A DNA stretch of 64,000 nucleotides from Alphaproteobacteria bacterium UBA6149 (GTDB taxonomy: Bacteria > Pseudomonadota > Alphaproteobacteria > Rickettsiales > UBA998). The notes beneath the pieces were generated by a model. The model saw only the letters and a program-made list of their open reading frames with translations, was not told the DNA's origin and made no database searches. How positions within the stretch are numbered: the stretch's first letter is position 1; every line of letters begins with the position of its first letter. The stretch covers positions 75,461 to 139,460 of the forward strand of contig DIUV01000044.1 of NCBI GenBank assembly GCA_002423155.1, written 5' to 3'. The position numbers and the translations under genes are program-made. Of the stretch, positions 24,890 to 32,809 are shown piece by piece.

Positions 24890-25480
24890 CTATTTGTTTT
24901 TGAGCATTTTTTCAACATAGCGTGCAAGCATATCAATCTCAAGGTTTAAGCTTTCCCCCAGTTGTTTTTCTGCCAGATTAGTCTGCGCTAAACTATGGGG
25001 AATCAGCATGATGCCGAATTGCTGGTTTTCTGTATGAGTTACGGTTAGCGAAACGCCATTTAGGGTAACCGAGCCTTTTTCCGTAATAAAAACAGCTAAT
25101 TCAGGCGGATATTCAAGCATTATCCGCAGGCAATCCCCCACTTCTTCGCGCGTTTTTATGGTGGCAATGCCATCCACATGCCCACTAACCAAGTGCCCCC
25201 CCAACTCATCCCCCATACGGAGCGCGCGTTCTAAGTTGATTTTTTGCCCAATTTTCCAGTTGTTTAAGTTGGTGCAGCTTAAAGTTTGCACGGAAACATC
25301 GACCAAAAATGCATTATGTTCTTTGTGAGTAACCGTCAAACATACCCCATCACAAGCAATGGATGCACCTAAGGCAATGTTTTCTAAATCATAATTAGTG
25401 GCAATCGCAAAACTTTTACGGGTTTCATGATTAATTATCTGGGTGATAGTGCCGAGATCGGAGATGATGCCTGTGAACAT
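24890..25480 (-). CDS. ribE: riboflavin synthase alpha chain
   Basis: RibE dismutates two lumazines into riboflavin plus the pyrimidine precursor. The 196-residue protein has the duplicated lumazine-binding fold: N-terminal MFTGIISDLGTI, ASIACDGVCLTVT near residue 38, LGGHLVSGHVDG near 92 and the second repeat KGSVTLNGVSLTVT near 134. Its upstream space contains a palindromic element (25500-25668). It is the second gene of the riboflavin operon. Confidence 0.96.
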   Translation of the reverse strand: MFTGIISDLGTITQIINHETRKSFAIATNYDLENIALGASIACDGVCLTVTHKEHNAFLVDVSVQTLSCTNLNNWKIGQKINLERALRMGDELGGHLVSGHVDGIATIKTREEVGDCLRIMLEYPPELAVFITEKGSVTLNGVSLTVTHTENQQFGIMLIPHSLAQTNLAEKQLGESLNLEIDMLARYVEKMLKNK

Positions 25481-25499
25481 TTTTTATTTTCCGCAAATA

Positions 25500-25668
25500 T
25501 ATTGAATAATAATTGTTTCGTGAGGTGTAACTATCGTCATGCCGCCGTAGGGCGGTATCCATGCCTATCTGCTAGCTGCACAGCCAGTTGTTTGGCATGG
25601 ATACCGCCCTGCGGCGGTATGACAATAGAGAGTTTTTATGATTAAATCGCGTTACTTTTTATTCAATA
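25500..25668. repeat. palindromic element between ribD and ribE; ends in the ribD 3' end
   Basis: Perfect 10-base ends tattgaataa (25500-25509) and ttattcaata (25659-25668) enclose a GTCATGCCGCC-type double-hairpin palindrome (25536-25623). The latter has arms GTCATgCCGCC...ATCCATGCC and GGCATGGATACC...GTATGAC, each containing its own local hairpin. The right-hand end encodes the last codons and stop of ribD. Confidence 0.8.
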
Positions 25669-26813
25669 TTCTCTTGATTCTCTTGGTTGTTAATGTTGTG
25701 TAGGTTGCGATTTATATCATATATCTCTAAACAATCTTCGCCAAGGGAAAGTTTTGCTTGGATTTTCCAACGTGCTCGCTTAGCAAGCGGTAAGTTTGCA
25801 TCACCAATAAAAACCGGCAGACCATCCGCCCCCATTAATAATGGCGCACGATACCAATAGATCTGTTGGGCGATATTAGCGTTGATAGCGCTGGAGGTTA
25901 TTTGGCTGCCCCCTTCGATTAATAGGCGGTTTATGCCGCGCTTGGCTAGTTGCTGGGCGATTTCTTTTAGCTCTAAACTAGCTAGCGTGATTATTTCTAT
26001 GCCGAGATTTTCTAGTTCGGCGCGTTTATGTTGGTCGGTTGATAAGCTGAAAATTATAGTCGGATAGGTTTTGGCCGTTTGCGCAATCTGGCTGTTTAGG
26101 GGGGTGCGTAATTGTGAATCCAAAATCACGCGCACGGGTGAGGGCAGACCGTCTAAGCGGCAATTGAGCATGGGGTCGTCGGCTAATATTGTGCCAATAC
26201 CAGTCAGAATTGCATCATGCCGGGAGCGCAGCAAATGCACGTGCCGACGCGCTAATTCCCCAGTTATCCAGTTGCTTTCGCCGGTGCCGGTGGCGATGCG
26301 TCCGTCTAAGGAGCTGGCGATTTTTATATTTATCTCAGGCAGATTTTCCTGCATGCGGCGGAAAAATCCTGTGAGGGTAGGGTAGGCTTCAACACTTAAA
26401 AGCGGGGTGATTACTTCTATGCCTGCTTGTTGGAGCATCGCAGCACCTTTACCATTCACCAACGGGTTGGGGTCGGACAAGGCAAATACTACTTTAGCAA
26501 CTTTGGCATCAATTAAACTTTGTGCACAAGCCGGAGTTTTGCCCAGATGCGCACAAGGTTCTAAACTGACATAAACAGTAGCCTCAGCCGCATTTTCTCC
26601 TGCTTGGGCAAGCGCAAGACTTTCCGCATGCGGACGACCGCCATCGCCCGTGCGTGCGGTGGCAATTATTTGCCCATTTTTGACGATTACACAGCCAACC
26701 GAAGGGTTTTCACCTGTGCGTCCCAAGCCGCTTTGCGCAAGGCGGAGGGCTTGGCGGAGGAAATTGCTGTGCATAAGCTCTTTATTTATGGTTGGTTTAT
26801 TCATCTCATCCAT
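25659..26813 (-). CDS. ribD: bifunctional diaminohydroxyphosphoribosylaminopyrimidine deaminase/reductase
   Basis: RibD performs the deamination and side-chain reduction of the riboflavin pathway. The N-terminal deaminase domain has the zinc motif PHAESLALA near residue 61 and SLEPCAHLGKTPAC near 84. The reductase domain starts near 160 (NIKIASSLDGRIATGTGESNWI) with LIEGGSQITSSAI near 300. The 384-residue length includes a low-complexity Asn/Gln/Glu tail (NNQENQENIE) built partly from a repeat end. A start at 26774 (MHSNFLRQAL) would also fit the family. It is the first gene of the operon; no FMN riboswitch is seen upstream. Confidence 0.93.
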   Translation of the reverse strand: MDEMNKPTINKELMHSNFLRQALRLAQSGLGRTGENPSVGCVIVKNGQIIATARTGDGGRPHAESLALAQAGENAAEATVYVSLEPCAHLGKTPACAQSLIDAKVAKVVFALSDPNPLVNGKGAAMLQQAGIEVITPLLSVEAYPTLTGFFRRMQENLPEINIKIASSLDGRIATGTGESNWITGELARRHVHLLRSRHDAILTGIGTILADDPMLNCRLDGLPSPVRVILDSQLRTPLNSQIAQTAKTYPTIIFSLSTDQHKRAELENLGIEIITLASLELKEIAQQLAKRGINRLLIEGGSQITSSAINANIAQQIYWYRAPLLMGADGLPVFIGDANLPLAKRARWKIQAKLSLGEDCLEIYDINRNLHNINNQENQENIE

Positions 26814-26959
26814 TATTATTTAACATTGTGTAGGGTTATGGTTTTATTATTCCAAAAGAGTATCAGGTGGCATGCTTAATGCTTTATTTACTAATTTAAT
26901 GCTATATTGTAATATAAATCTATATTTTTATAAGTAATACATAAATTAGGGCAATATCT

Positions 26960-29038
26960 ATGACGCAAATAATACGAGCAGTGAGCAAATTAGTTAGTTT
27001 TTTAAAAGTTACTAGCGAACCTCGCCATAAATTGCGTGCTGCGGGCTTTAGCTTAATTGAATTATCGGTGGTTTTGACCATTATTGGGGTTGTTACAGCG
27101 AGCGGATTGTCGATCGCGACGAGCTCATTGGAGCGTACCAAATACACTTCCAGCAAAGATAAAATGACTGAAGTGCTTGCGGCACTTAGCCGTTTTTATG
27201 CGTCTAATTACCGCTTGCCTTGCCCAGCAGATCCAGCGCTTGCTCCAGGTGCGGGTGGATATGGGCAGGAGATTTATAGCACGAACGGAACTACTGCAGG
27301 TTTATGTGATGCGGTTACTACTCCTGCAAATACAGCTGCTGTGGGCGGAAGTACTAGACGGCACGTTACTTCTAATGATGCTCTGGGGGTGGCGCGGGAT
27401 GCTTATGTGCGTCAGGGCTCATTGCCAACTCGTGCTTTGGGTATTGCAGATAATATGATGTATGATGAATATGGTTATAAATTCACCTATGTAGTGACGG
27501 AAGCTTTTACCACGGGAACCTCATCTGCCCCAGCAAGTGCAACAGGAGCAATCACGGTTAATGATGGGTTGGGCAATAATCTTACTATTGTTGCCGAAAT
27601 GGCGGTTATTTCGCACGGGAAGGACCATAAGGGAGCTTATAATAAAACTGGTACACAAACCAGTACTTGTGGAGCAAGCACTAATTTAGACGTAGAAAAT
27701 TGTGACACGGAAGTTAACGACGTTTGGTTGACCGACGCGCAATATAACGCAGGTACGGTGGCGGCGTCGTATTTCGATGATTTGATTAGATGGCAGGATA
27801 AAAATACGGTGATAGGCACTTATGCGGCTAGTGGGAGCGGAAGCTCTGGTTCTAGTTCTAGTAGTAGCGGTAATTGCAATTATTATTTATTAACAACTAA
27901 TAGATATGTTTATTTTCCTCCTGCTAGCAGTACTGTAACCTATCCCCTAACCGTGCGCATTGTAGCAATCGGTGGAGGTGGAGGAGACAACTACGGTGGC
28001 TCAGGTAATATTGTCGCTGTAACAGATAGCACAAATATTACAAACTCTGGACCATATTATGTAATGATAGGTGCTGGTGGAGTTGCTGCTTCTCAAACAG
28101 GTGGAGTTGGTGGAGCTGGTGGAACTGGTTATAAAAATGGTGGCGCAGGCGGTACGGGGGCTGCTCATGCTAGCAAAGAATTGGGCGGTGGCGGTGGCGG
28201 TGGATCTTCAGCCTTTGGAAGTTATAGTGCAGGCACTATTGGGACTCCGTTCATCGTAGCGGGTGGTGGTGGTGGTGGTGGCGGGTATGGTACTAATTAT
28301 GAGGATTCCACAGGCGGTGGCGGTGGCGGTGGTGGAATAACTACAGGCAGTAATGGTGGAAATTATTCTGGCGTTAACGGTGGGAACGGAGGAAATGGAG
28401 GGTCTGCAGGTGTTTGGGCTGGATCAGGTGGTGGCGGTGGCGGTGGTGGTACAGGTAAACTAGGTACTGGTGGTACTGGTGGTAATGGTAATGGCGGCGG
28501 TGGCGGCGGCGGCGGTGGTGATGCTTGTTGTACTAACGGCGGTGGCGGCGGCGGCGGTGGTGGTTACGGTGGTGCTGGTGGAGTTTATTCTGGCGGTGGC
28601 GGTGGGTTTAATGGAGGAATTGGTGGTTCTCCTGTGACAGGAAGAGGAGGAGCAGGCGGCGGCGGCGGTGGGAATGGTACTGCTTGGGACGGCGGCGGTG
28701 GTGCTGGTGGAAATACCACCACTGGCGGCGGTGGTGGAACATATAACGTCCCAGGTGGTATTATTGGCGTTGCTCCTGCTGGAGCTGGAAATGGGGGTAA
28801 GGGTGGTGGTGCTGGTGCGTCAGCTATTAATACCCCTGTGGCCACTTATGTAACTGGCAACTATAATGTAGGAGGTATAGATTTTAAATGTGCATCTTTT
28901 GTTGATAGCGGAATTAAAGGTTTTAGTATTACTCCTAAAGATGCGACTGCTACTACTGCCATAGGTAGAGCCTACTCTAGTGTTGGTGGTGGGTGGAGTG
29001 CGTCCTCTGGGGCTGTTTACATCGAATGGGATCAATAA
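26960..29038 (+). CDS. type IV pilin/pseudopilin-like protein with a giant glycine-rich region
   Basis: This 692-residue protein begins with a prepilin signal: a basic leader of about 29 residues, then G|FSLIELSVVLTIIGVVTASG with Glu at mature position 5, followed by the helical stalk (KYTSSKDKMTEVLAALSRFY). A pilin-like head with paired Cys runs to about residue 290, then a Ser/Gly linker (SGSGSSGSSSSSSG). From about 330 to 625 it is dominated by runs of glycine (up to 7-9) with Ala, Tyr and Asn, and ends in a short folded-looking tail. The N-terminus should be processed by a prepilin peptidase. Such glycine tracts recall polyglycine-II sandwich adhesins of phage tail tips and cell-surface adhesins; that comparison is inference. 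No other pilus genes are nearby. Confidence 0.82.
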   Translation: MTQIIRAVSKLVSFLKVTSEPRHKLRAAGFSLIELSVVLTIIGVVTASGLSIATSSLERTKYTSSKDKMTEVLAALSRFYASNYRLPCPADPALAPGAGGYGQEIYSTNGTTAGLCDAVTTPANTAAVGGSTRRHVTSNDALGVARDAYVRQGSLPTRALGIADNMMYDEYGYKFTYVVTEAFTTGTSSAPASATGAITVNDGLGNNLTIVAEMAVISHGKDHKGAYNKTGTQTSTCGASTNLDVENCDTEVNDVWLTDAQYNAGTVAASYFDDLIRWQDKNTVIGTYAASGSGSSGSSSSSSGNCNYYLLTTNRYVYFPPASSTVTYPLTVRIVAIGGGGGDNYGGSGNIVAVTDSTNITNSGPYYVMIGAGGVAASQTGGVGGAGGTGYKNGGAGGTGAAHASKELGGGGGGGSSAFGSYSAGTIGTPFIVAGGGGGGGGYGTNYEDSTGGGGGGGGITTGSNGGNYSGVNGGNGGNGGSAGVWAGSGGGGGGGGTGKLGTGGTGGNGNGGGGGGGGGDACCTNGGGGGGGGGYGGAGGVYSGGGGGFNGGIGGSPVTGRGGAGGGGGGNGTAWDGGGGAGGNTTTGGGGGTYNVPGGIIGVAPAGAGNGGKGGGAGASAINTPVATYVTGNYNVGGIDFKCASFVDSGIKGFSITPKDATATTAIGRAYSSVGGGWSASSGAVYIEWDQ

Positions 29039-29050
29039 AAATTATTTGCT

Positions 29051-29083
29051 AAATGGGAGAGGCACACATCGCCTCTCCCATTT
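29051..29083. terminator. strong hairpin terminator after the pseudopilin gene
   Basis: Perfect 13-base arms aaatgggagaggc (29051-29063) and gcctctcccattt (29071-29083) around a 7-base loop, with an AT-rich tail. It lies between the convergent pseudopilin and hipA stops and could serve both. Confidence 0.85.
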
Positions 29084-29085
29084 AT

Positions 29086-30309
29086 TTAACTGCAAATTAC
29101 TTTGGCAACCAAGTTTTTCGATAGGTCGCTAACTCCAGCCATATCGGCAAATTCTGCCCAATTATTGATTGAGCTAATAACTTCATCAATAATCTTTTGT
29201 GCGCTAAAAACCCCAAATTTCTCTGCCAGTTTTAGTAAATGTGCATGCGTGGGGTTTTTGCCTTCTCCCATGATGGTGGTGCAGTGTTCTCCGCCGGGGC
29301 CGTTGGAAAAGGTGAGGTCGTAAGCGGGGGCGCATTGCCAGTTTCCTTCTGCGCTCATTAAAAAACTGAAATTTTTGGCATGGTCATCGCGGTTATGGGC
29401 AAAAACATTGAAGGTGGCGAGGCGGAAGATTTTTTCTAGTTCTTGTATGTTATGTGTCAGTGCTAGCGTGGCACGCATTATTTGTTCATAATCCAAGGAG
29501 GGGAGGCGATGATCTGCGTTAATTAATCCTGCGATAGTGTGTATATGTACGCGCTGTTTTTGGTTTCTATCAAAACGCTGCACCCCAAAATATCCAGCTC
29601 CTTGAGGAGAAATGAATAAATGGGTGGGCATCATCTCCAGTCCTGCGGCTTTTGCCATTAGGCTATAGGCATATTCTATGGCGCCGATGTCTTGAGGGTC
29701 ATTACTGGAAGCAAATTTTATCATCCAATGTTCGTAATTATTGGGCAGATTGTTATTGCCAGAAATAAAGTGTTTTTTGTTGGAGCTAATGCCCACCATA
29801 ATTTTGGGACGTGCACCCGCAGAGGAACCAGATAAGTCTAGTAGTTCATCAAATAGTGCCTCAGGTGCTCCTGCTAGCACGGCTTTGCTTGTTTGCGCTA
29901 GTTTGTCCAGGTTTATGGGTTCTGGCAATGTGTGGGTGCTATTATATGGCTCATATACTAGCGCACCCATGCCATGTTTGCCGACTTGGGCGAGGCGGTC
30001 GAGCGGGGTTAGTTGTTCGGGCATGATGCCGTTTTGGCGAACTTGTCTATCTAGTAATAAACGTCCCCAACCATCGGGAAGGCTATCGTTAAATACGCCA
30101 AATAATCCTTCAAATACCAGGTTTTCGCAAGGGATAGCACCGATTTGCAAGGGGAGTTTAAAGGGGGAGATTTCTATTTTTGTTTTTATAAACTCTGGAG
30201 CATATTCAAAATAAATACGGCGATTCGCCAGCGCCAGGCGACCAAGTTTTTGGGGATTGTTATTGCAATCTAAAAAAACATTTAAAGAATTAACCGGATG
30301 ATATTTCAT
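29086..30309 (-). CDS. hipA: HipA-family serine/threonine kinase toxin
   Basis: HipA phosphorylates glutamyl-tRNA synthetase in E. coli and triggers growth arrest and persistence. The protein has 407 residues. The N-terminal HipA domain has EGLFGVFNDSLPDGWGRLLLD near residue 66, the ATP-site region SGSSAGARPKIMVG near 155, and the catalytic HNRDDHAKNFSFL near 310 with the HxxDxHxKN pattern, so it should be an active kinase. The start overlaps the hipB stop by 4 bases. The order antitoxin then toxin is the classic one. Confidence 0.92.
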   Translation of the reverse strand: MKYHPVNSLNVFLDCNNNPQKLGRLALANRRIYFEYAPEFIKTKIEISPFKLPLQIGAIPCENLVFEGLFGVFNDSLPDGWGRLLLDRQVRQNGIMPEQLTPLDRLAQVGKHGMGALVYEPYNSTHTLPEPINLDKLAQTSKAVLAGAPEALFDELLDLSGSSAGARPKIMVGISSNKKHFISGNNNLPNNYEHWMIKFASSNDPQDIGAIEYAYSLMAKAAGLEMMPTHLFISPQGAGYFGVQRFDRNQKQRVHIHTIAGLINADHRLPSLDYEQIMRATLALTHNIQELEKIFRLATFNVFAHNRDDHAKNFSFLMSAEGNWQCAPAYDLTFSNGPGGEHCTTIMGEGKNPTHAHLLKLAEKFGVFSAQKIIDEVISSINNWAEFADMAGVSDLSKNLVAKVICS

Positions 30310-30605
30310 TGTTTTCTCCCCCGCTTACGTATTTTGGGTTGCTTTAACAATTCATCTAGCGTGAGCGGGGTGGTGGGAGGTGGCGTGGTGAAAAGCAATT
30401 CAAATTCTTTTTCTGCGTGCAAGGCGATGGCGATTTTTAGTAGATGCGCCAAAGAAATTTTACCAGTATTTTCAAATAGTTTGATGCTGCCTAAGCTAAC
30501 CCCAGATTTTTGCGCGAGGGCGGTTTGGGTAAGGTTCAGCACCAGCCGTTGCGCTTTAGCACGCCCAGAAATTTCTTGCAATAGCTCTAAGGGTGTTTTT
30601 ATCAT
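30306..30605 (-). CDS. hipB: HipB-like XRE antitoxin
   Basis: The antitoxin neutralises HipA and represses the operon. The XRE helix-turn-helix covers LNLTQTALAQKSGVSLGSIKLFENTGKISLAHLLKIAIAL (about residues 23-62, given in parts: TQTALAQKSG, GSIKLFENTG). The C-terminus is basic. I chose the ATG at 30605 (MIKTPLELLQ, 99 residues) because the upstream in-frame ATG at 30644 lies inside the promoter -35 hexamer. There is almost no leader before the chosen start and no Shine-Dalgarno site. The C-terminal tail RKRGRKQ is basic. Confidence 0.9.
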   Translation of the reverse strand: MIKTPLELLQEISGRAKAQRLVLNLTQTALAQKSGVSLGSIKLFENTGKISLAHLLKIAIALHAEKEFELLFTTPPPTTPLTLDELLKQPKIRKRGRKQ

Positions 30606-30607
30606 AA

Positions 30608-30666
30608 CAGCTAATATATTATCCGCTAATGAGCAAAAAGTCAATTAGTGGATAATATATTAGCTG
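30608..30666 (-). promoter_or_regulatory. hipBA promoter and operator palindrome
   Basis: Arms of 23 bases (30608-30630 and 30644-30666) pair with one mismatch; each contains the TATCC/GGATA half-site used by HipB operators. The minus strand carries TTGACT (30644-30639), a 17-base spacer and TAATAT (30621-30616), a near-consensus sigma-70 promoter. The palindrome also lies 6 bases after the infC stop and could act as its terminator. Confidence 0.85.
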
Positions 30667-30671
30667 TAATA

Positions 30672-31205
30672 TTATTTAAGTGGGGAAATAACCATCATCA
30701 TTTGTTTGCCTTCTAGGCGGGGTTCTTGCTCTACCTTCATTACTGCGCTTAGTTGGGCGCGGACCTCGGCGAGTAATTTGATGCCTAGTTCTTGGTGAGC
30801 GATTTCGCGGCCACGGAAACGTAAGGTTAGTTTTACTTTGTCACCTTCTTCCAAGAATTTCATTACGCTGCGGATTTTTACTTCCAAATCGTGTTTTTCG
30901 ATGGTGGGGCGTAATTTCACTTCTTTGATGGTGATTACTTTTTGATTTTTGCGTGCTTCATTTGCACGTTTTTGCAATGCGTATTTATATTTGCCATAAT
31001 CCAGTACTTTACATACAGGTGGTTCAGCATTAGGGGAGATTTCGACGAGATCCATGCCAGCTAATTCAGCACGGCGGATGCCTTCATCTACAGAAACCAC
31101 ACCAATCATAGTTCCATCGGCATCAACGAGGCGAATAGAATCAGCGCGAATTTGCCGATTTATTCTAGGTTCATCAGAACGCGGTTGTTGTACAGGAGGC
31201 TTCAC
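30672..31205 (-). CDS. infC: translation initiation factor IF-3
   Basis: IF-3 binds the 30S subunit and monitors start-codon selection. The 177-residue length is normal. Motifs are EPRINRQIRADSIRLVD near residue 11, NAEPPVCKVLDYGKYKY near 58 and the C-terminal domain with VKLTLRFRGREIAHQELG near 123. The start is GTG at 31205, since an in-frame TAA lies two codons upstream; infC commonly uses non-AUG starts. rpmI and rplT, which usually follow infC, are absent; hipBA follows instead. Confidence 0.96.
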   Translation of the reverse strand: MKPPVQQPRSDEPRINRQIRADSIRLVDADGTMIGVVSVDEGIRRAELAGMDLVEISPNAEPPVCKVLDYGKYKYALQKRANEARKNQKVITIKEVKLRPTIEKHDLEVKIRSVMKFLEEGDKVKLTLRFRGREIAHQELGIKLLAEVRAQLSAVMKVEQEPRLEGKQMMMVISPLK

Positions 31206-31350
31206 CGCTTAACTCTCATTATCATTAATTATCTTTCTATTGGTTTATCTTTGATTGGCTTAACCCAATTTTACTAGTTTTACCATATCAAGCTTAACAA
31301 ATAGTGAAAAAACTTGGAAACTGCAAGTTTTTTTTGTTATCTTCCGTTGC

Positions 31351-32616
31351 TTATTCCTGTACTTCAATAAATTGACCGTCTTTTTGCACGCGCACTACTC
31401 TTTGAGGATAGGGGATATTTATATTATGTTCTTTAAATTTATGCCAGATGGCAAACATTACATCGCTTTGTGGTTCTAATCGTCCATCGCGCATATTATC
31501 TACCCAAAAATAAAGTACTAATTGAATAGAGTGATCGCCAAATTGGGTGATAAAGCAACTAGGTTGGGGGTTTTTTGAGCATTTGGGGTGTTCGTTAGCA
31601 GCCTCTAGCAGTAATTTCTTGGCGAGTTCTAAATCTGATTCGTAGGCAACCCCCACTTTTATTTCTGCGCGACCTTTGGCGTTAGAAAATGTCCAGTTAG
31701 TAACCCGTTGCGAAATAAATTCTTCATTAGGAATAAGAATATCTTTGCCATCTATCATTTCTACTCGAGTATAACGAGCAGAAGTCTGCCTTATATAGCC
31801 AAAAGTTCCGTCCGCTAGTTCAACTAAATCATCTACTTCAATGGATTTTTCAAATAATAAGATAATTCCGCTGACAAAGTTAGAGGTGATTTTTTGCAGT
31901 CCAAACCCCAAGCCCACACCCAATGCGCCCGAAAACACCGCCAGAGCGGTTAAATCAACCCCCAGCATATTTAGCACTATCAGCGCAACTACCAAGTATA
32001 AGACCGTCTGAAAGGCTTTTAAAATAAGTGTGCGGTTACTGGCGCGGATGGAGCGGACTCTTTTTAGCCATTTTTCAAACATATCATCAATAAAACGCGC
32101 CAACCAGAACAAGACCATTAAGGCAATTACGGTTTTTAGCCCTTGAAAAATAGATAATTTGAACGAGCCAATACTAATAGAATATTTATCCAATAATTTG
32201 GCTAATGGTTCCCACACGCCAAATAAATGCAATATAGTGATGGGAGAAATTACGACGAGAATAAACCAGCCCGCTACATTTTTGGAAGCGAGCAAACGCA
32301 CGCAGCGTATGGCAAGCCAAGCAACCGCCATGCGCAGAGCAAAAGGCAAGGTGAGGCTGGGTTGCTCAATATAATCAGCAAATGCTAGCGCAAAGCCTAA
32401 GAAAATTACTGATAATAACGGGGCAATTAAAATTGCGCCCCAGCGAGCGATCCGAAAAACCAGTTTTTTAGATTCTACGCGTACTAAACGACGCGCAACC
32501 AGCCTGCCCAATAATGCCCCTACCAGCAGCAATGACGCGCTGAATATTACATCCATAGGGTCAATTTGACTGATTATGTTGAGTAATTTGTCACCCATTT
32601 TTTCTAGCATATACAT
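31351..32616 (-). CDS. MscS-family mechanosensitive channel
   Basis: A 421-residue inner-membrane protein with an N-terminal transmembrane segment, further hydrophobic segments to about residue 230, and the MscS core: the pore helix ALAVFSGALGVGLGFGLQKITSNFVSGIILLFEKS near 228-262 (cited in parts: GALGVGLGFGLQ, NFVSGIILLFEKS), then the beta domain DLVELADGTFGYIRQTSARYT and VEMIDGKDILIPNEEFI. MscS channels release osmolytes on hypo-osmotic shock. The extra membrane segments put it in the larger YbdG/MscM-like group. Its 5' end abuts a 190-bp palindrome (32618-32807). Confidence 0.93.
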   Translation of the reverse strand: MYMLEKMGDKLLNIISQIDPMDVIFSASLLLVGALLGRLVARRLVRVESKKLVFRIARWGAILIAPLLSVIFLGFALAFADYIEQPSLTLPFALRMAVAWLAIRCVRLLASKNVAGWFILVVISPITILHLFGVWEPLAKLLDKYSISIGSFKLSIFQGLKTVIALMVLFWLARFIDDMFEKWLKRVRSIRASNRTLILKAFQTVLYLVVALIVLNMLGVDLTALAVFSGALGVGLGFGLQKITSNFVSGIILLFEKSIEVDDLVELADGTFGYIRQTSARYTRVEMIDGKDILIPNEEFISQRVTNWTFSNAKGRAEIKVGVAYESDLELAKKLLLEAANEHPKCSKNPQPSCFITQFGDHSIQLVLYFWVDNMRDGRLEPQSDVMFAIWHKFKEHNINIPYPQRVVRVQKDGQFIEVQE

Positions 32617-32617
32617 T

Positions 32618-32807
32618 AGACTTGCCTAATTTCTCGTTGTATTGATTGCGCTTCAGTCGTTTCTTTCTGATAAAGCCCTGAGCGTTAAAAAAACATGGCT
32701 TAATGTCATGTTTTTAGGGAGGGGGCAGCGTAGCGGTGCTACGTGAGGACTCTGAAGAAGGAAAAACGACACAGATGCATTGCTACAATGAGAAATTAGG
32801 CAAGTCT
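32618..32807. repeat. 190-bp palindromic element between fliB and mscS
   Basis: Terminal 24-base arms (32618-32641 and 32784-32807; AGACTTGCCTAATTTCTC and its complement) pair with one mismatch. Inside are further short inverted repeats, for example around aaacatggctt/atgtcatgttt and gtcgtttctt/ggaaaaacgac. It fits the gap exactly: it ends 2 bases before the fliB stop and begins 2 bases after the mscS start. No coding potential is seen. Confidence 0.85.
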
Positions 32808-32809
32808 AT

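Noticed and set aside
26814..26959. Possible FMN riboswitch upstream of ribD
   Set aside because: None of the conserved FMN element segments are visible in the short, AT-rich spacer.
28585..28845. Proline-rich ORF antisense to the pseudopilin gene
   Set aside because: It is the mirror of the glycine-rich codons (GGN read as CCN), with no ribosome site or independent support.
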